Below are positions 5,772 to 7,149 of a DNA stretch of 7,149 bases, one piece after another. Within the stretch, counting starts at the first letter, position 1; every line of letters begins with the position of its first letter. Both the position numbers and the translations under genes were made by a program. The DNA is from Myxococcales bacterium (GTDB taxonomy: Bacteria > Myxococcota > Bradymonadia > UBA7976 > UBA1532), in the NCBI GenBank assembly GCA_020430675.1, contig JAGQJJ010000192.1, positions 1-7,149 of the forward strand, given 5' to 3'. The notes under the pieces were generated by a model. It saw nothing but the letters and a program-made list of their open reading frames with translations, was not told the DNA's origin and did not search any database.

Positions 5772-6665
5772 TCAGGGCAGCGTCAACATGGCCCGGGCGA
5801 AGCCCACCCCGCCGCGGGCTTCGCCGTCGCGGGCGACCACAAAGACCTCGATCGCGCCGCCTTCGACCTGGCGGGGCAGCTTCAGGCGGGTGTCGCGGTC
5901 GTCGGCGAAGGTGGCGCCGGGGGTCAGCTCGCCGGCGGTGGTGTACCAGTTGAAGACCGGCACCTCGGTCACGGTGTCGCCCTCGACGTCGACGTAGCGA
6001 TCGAGGGTGCTGTCGTCGAGGTCGACGCGCAGCGTGACGGTGGCGCCGGGGGCGGGGGTGCCTTCGATGGTCAGCGCGCGCACGGTGGGGTTGGTATTGA
6101 GGGTGACCTCGCGGTCGAGGTAGAGGCGCACCTTCTTGATCGCGGTGACCGTGCGGCCGTCGGGCGGGCCGGCGGTGAGCTTGACCTGCAGGTCGAGCCG
6201 GTCGAGGCAGCTGCCGTCGGGCAGCGCCAGAAAGGGCAGCGCGCAGTCGTTCTCGGCGGGCGCATTGGCCGGCGGGCCGGCGTCGGTCGGGCCCTGGCCG
6301 GCGTTGCGGCTGAAGATCTCCAGCAACACCGCGCCCACATCGAGCGTGGTCGTCGCCTCGCCGCCCGGCAAAGGCGCGACGAGCGTGGGCGAAAGGCACT
6401 CGAAGCCGGCGAGGCGCTCCAGGCTGAAGAGGCAGACCTCCCATTCGCGCTCGGCGCCCTCGGCGTTGGCCTCAAACGCGGTCAGCTCGATGACCGGCAG
6501 CGCGCTCGGCGGGGCCTGGCCGGTCAGCACCGCGGGGTCGAGCACCGCTTCGGGCGGCTCGGCCTGGATGGTCAGCACCCGATAGCCGGTGGCGAGGTGC
6601 ATCGGGTCGAAGTCGGGCGCGCAGCCCAGGACGATGATCGCAGCAAGAAGCAGGCGGGCGCGCAT
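5772..6665 (-). CDS. Surface lipoprotein with Ig-like C-terminal region, coupled to TonB-dependent receptor
   Basis: 297 residues from the ATG at 6665. The signal peptide MRARLLLAAIIVLGC has lipobox VLGC with lipidation at Cys15 and Ala-Pro after it. The mature N-terminus reads APDFDP, then YRVLTIQAEPPE (residues 28-38), a motif I associate with Myxococcota surface lipoproteins, followed by a W..C (Trp75, Cys78) region with Cys90 nearby. Residues about 194 to the end have an Ig-like look: TIEGTPAPGATVTLRV, then PVFNWYTTAGEL and EVFVVARDG, alternating strands with the central Trp. The ATG overlaps the receptor stop by one base (TGATG) and GGAGAG lies 5 bases upstream, so translation is coupled. 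A lipoprotein paired with a TonB-dependent receptor suggests a substrate-capturing partner or plug-side subunit, by analogy with SusD-type pairs; it has no SusD homology that I can see. The substrate is unknown. Confidence 0.85.
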   Translation of the reverse strand: MRARLLLAAIIVLGCAPDFDPMHLATGYRVLTIQAEPPEAVLDPAVLTGQAPPSALPVIELTAFEANAEGAEREWEVCLFSLERLAGFECLSPTLVAPLPGGEATTTLDVGAVLLEIFSRNAGQGPTDAGPPANAPAENDCALPFLALPDGSCLDRLDLQVKLTAGPPDGRTVTAIKKVRLYLDREVTLNTNPTVRALTIEGTPAPGATVTLRVDLDDSTLDRYVDVEGDTVTEVPVFNWYTTAGELTPGATFADDRDTRLKLPRQVEGGAIEVFVVARDGEARGGVGFARAMLTLP

Positions 6666-7149
6666 CAGAACTCTCCGCGCAGGCCGAACGACGGCACGAT
6701 GGGGATCTCGTAGGCCTGGGTCGATTCGCTGTAGTCGAAGTTGTAGGTGCGCCCGGCGGCGTTGGCCTGGTTGGTGACGTTGCGCAGGTCGAGGTAGCCG
6801 ATGAGGCGCCACGTGTCGAACGTCCACTCGCGGTCGATGCGCAGATCGAGCTGGTGGAACGTGGGGTTGCGCGTGCTGTTGACCGTGCCGTAGAGCGGCA
6901 CGTAGCGGCCCTGCTCGACCACGTAGACCGCGCCGGTGATCGGGGTCTCGGGGTTGCCGGTCACCGTGCGCCAGCGCATGCCGACGGTCCACTTCGGGGT
7001 GATCTTGTACTGGGCGACGATGATCAGGTTATGCGTCTGGTCGAAGTCGAACAGGCGCCAGTCCTCGCCCGGCCGGTCGCGGCGCTCGCTGCGTTGCAGG
7101 GTGTACGAAATCCAGCCGTAGAGCCGCTCGGTCAGGTCGTGGCGCAGCA
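6665..7149 (-). CDS. TonB-dependent receptor, C-terminal part of the beta-barrel
   Basis: 160 codons of the 3' end are visible; the frame stays open to the right edge, so the N-terminal signal, plug and most of the barrel lie outside. The sequence shows repeated amphipathic strands typical of an outer-membrane barrel: LYGWISYTL, DWRLFDFDQTHNLIIVAQYK, WTVGMRWRTVTGNP, FHQLDLRIDREW, LIGYLDLRNVTNQAN. The last strand, PSFGLRGEF, ends in Phe, the usual C-terminal signal for barrel insertion by BamA. FDFDQTH and the DLRNVTN..N near the end are characteristic of TonB-dependent receptors. Such proteins import siderophores, vitamin B12, metals or glycans using energy from TonB-ExbBD; the visible part does not reveal the ligand. 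Its stop overlaps the start of the lipoprotein gene downstream, so the two form one operon. An ATG at 6979 is internal to the gene and not a start. Confidence 0.93.
   Translation of the reverse strand, partial: LRHDLTERLYGWISYTLQRSERRDRPGEDWRLFDFDQTHNLIIVAQYKITPKWTVGMRWRTVTGNPETPITGAVYVVEQGRYVPLYGTVNSTRNPTFHQLDLRIDREWTFDTWRLIGYLDLRNVTNQANAAGRTYNFDYSESTQAYEIPIVPSFGLRGEF
6671..6676 (-). promoter_or_regulatory. Ribosome binding site at the receptor-lipoprotein junction
   Basis: GGAGAG on the - strand lies inside the last codons of the receptor gene, 5 bases before the ATG at 6665. With the TGATG overlap it allows a terminating ribosome to restart on the lipoprotein gene. Confidence 0.65.

Noticed and set aside
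4780..5997. Long + strand frame of 405 codons across the Rpn gene
   Set aside because: It is antisense to clear Rpn family motifs and its product has no recognisable structure.

Overview
The window is very GC-rich and almost completely coding, with a strong G/C bias at third codon positions, GTG and TTG starts as well as ATG, and many short secreted proteins with lipoboxes. A TonB-dependent receptor shows that the organism is Gram-negative. The style of the lipoproteins (an RVLTIQAEPPE motif after the lipid cysteine, a C-terminal Ig-like region ending in a VVARDG-type motif) suggests Myxococcota, Bradymonadota or a related former deltaproteobacterial group. That placement is an inference from style, not from a marker gene.

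Layout. On the + strand, positions 3-1919 hold a large protein cut by the left edge, with a caspase-like His...Cys core. After a 67-base gap comes a tight four-gene cluster of envelope proteins (1987-4646): a lipoprotein with a DUF4349-type domain plus a C-terminal domain, a secreted DUF4349-like protein, a lipoprotein consisting only of the C-terminal domain, and a small cysteine-rich lipoprotein. Genes two and three of this cluster together match gene one: the same two-domain protein exists once fused and once split. On the - strand, read right to left, are the C-terminal end of a TonB-dependent receptor (7149-6665, cut by the right edge), a lipoprotein coupled to it by a TGATG overlap (6665-5772), a terminator-like hairpin, and an Rpn-family PD-(D/E)XK nuclease (5691-4654). 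The nuclease gene converges on the + strand cluster with only 7 bases between the stop codons.

How the parts may work together. The receptor and its coupled lipoprotein look like an outer-membrane uptake or surface pair. The four-gene cluster looks like one envelope complex of unknown role. The most notable item is inside the Rpn gene: a strong ribosome binding site and in-frame ATG just before a six-unit array of 12-bp (4-residue) repeats would produce an 86-residue C-terminal protein. This is the arrangement reported for E. coli Rpn genes, where the internal small product RpnS restrains the toxic full-length nuclease RpnL in phage defence. No RNA genes, CRISPR arrays, insertion sequences or attachment sites were seen. 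No intergenic stretch exceeds 100 bases.
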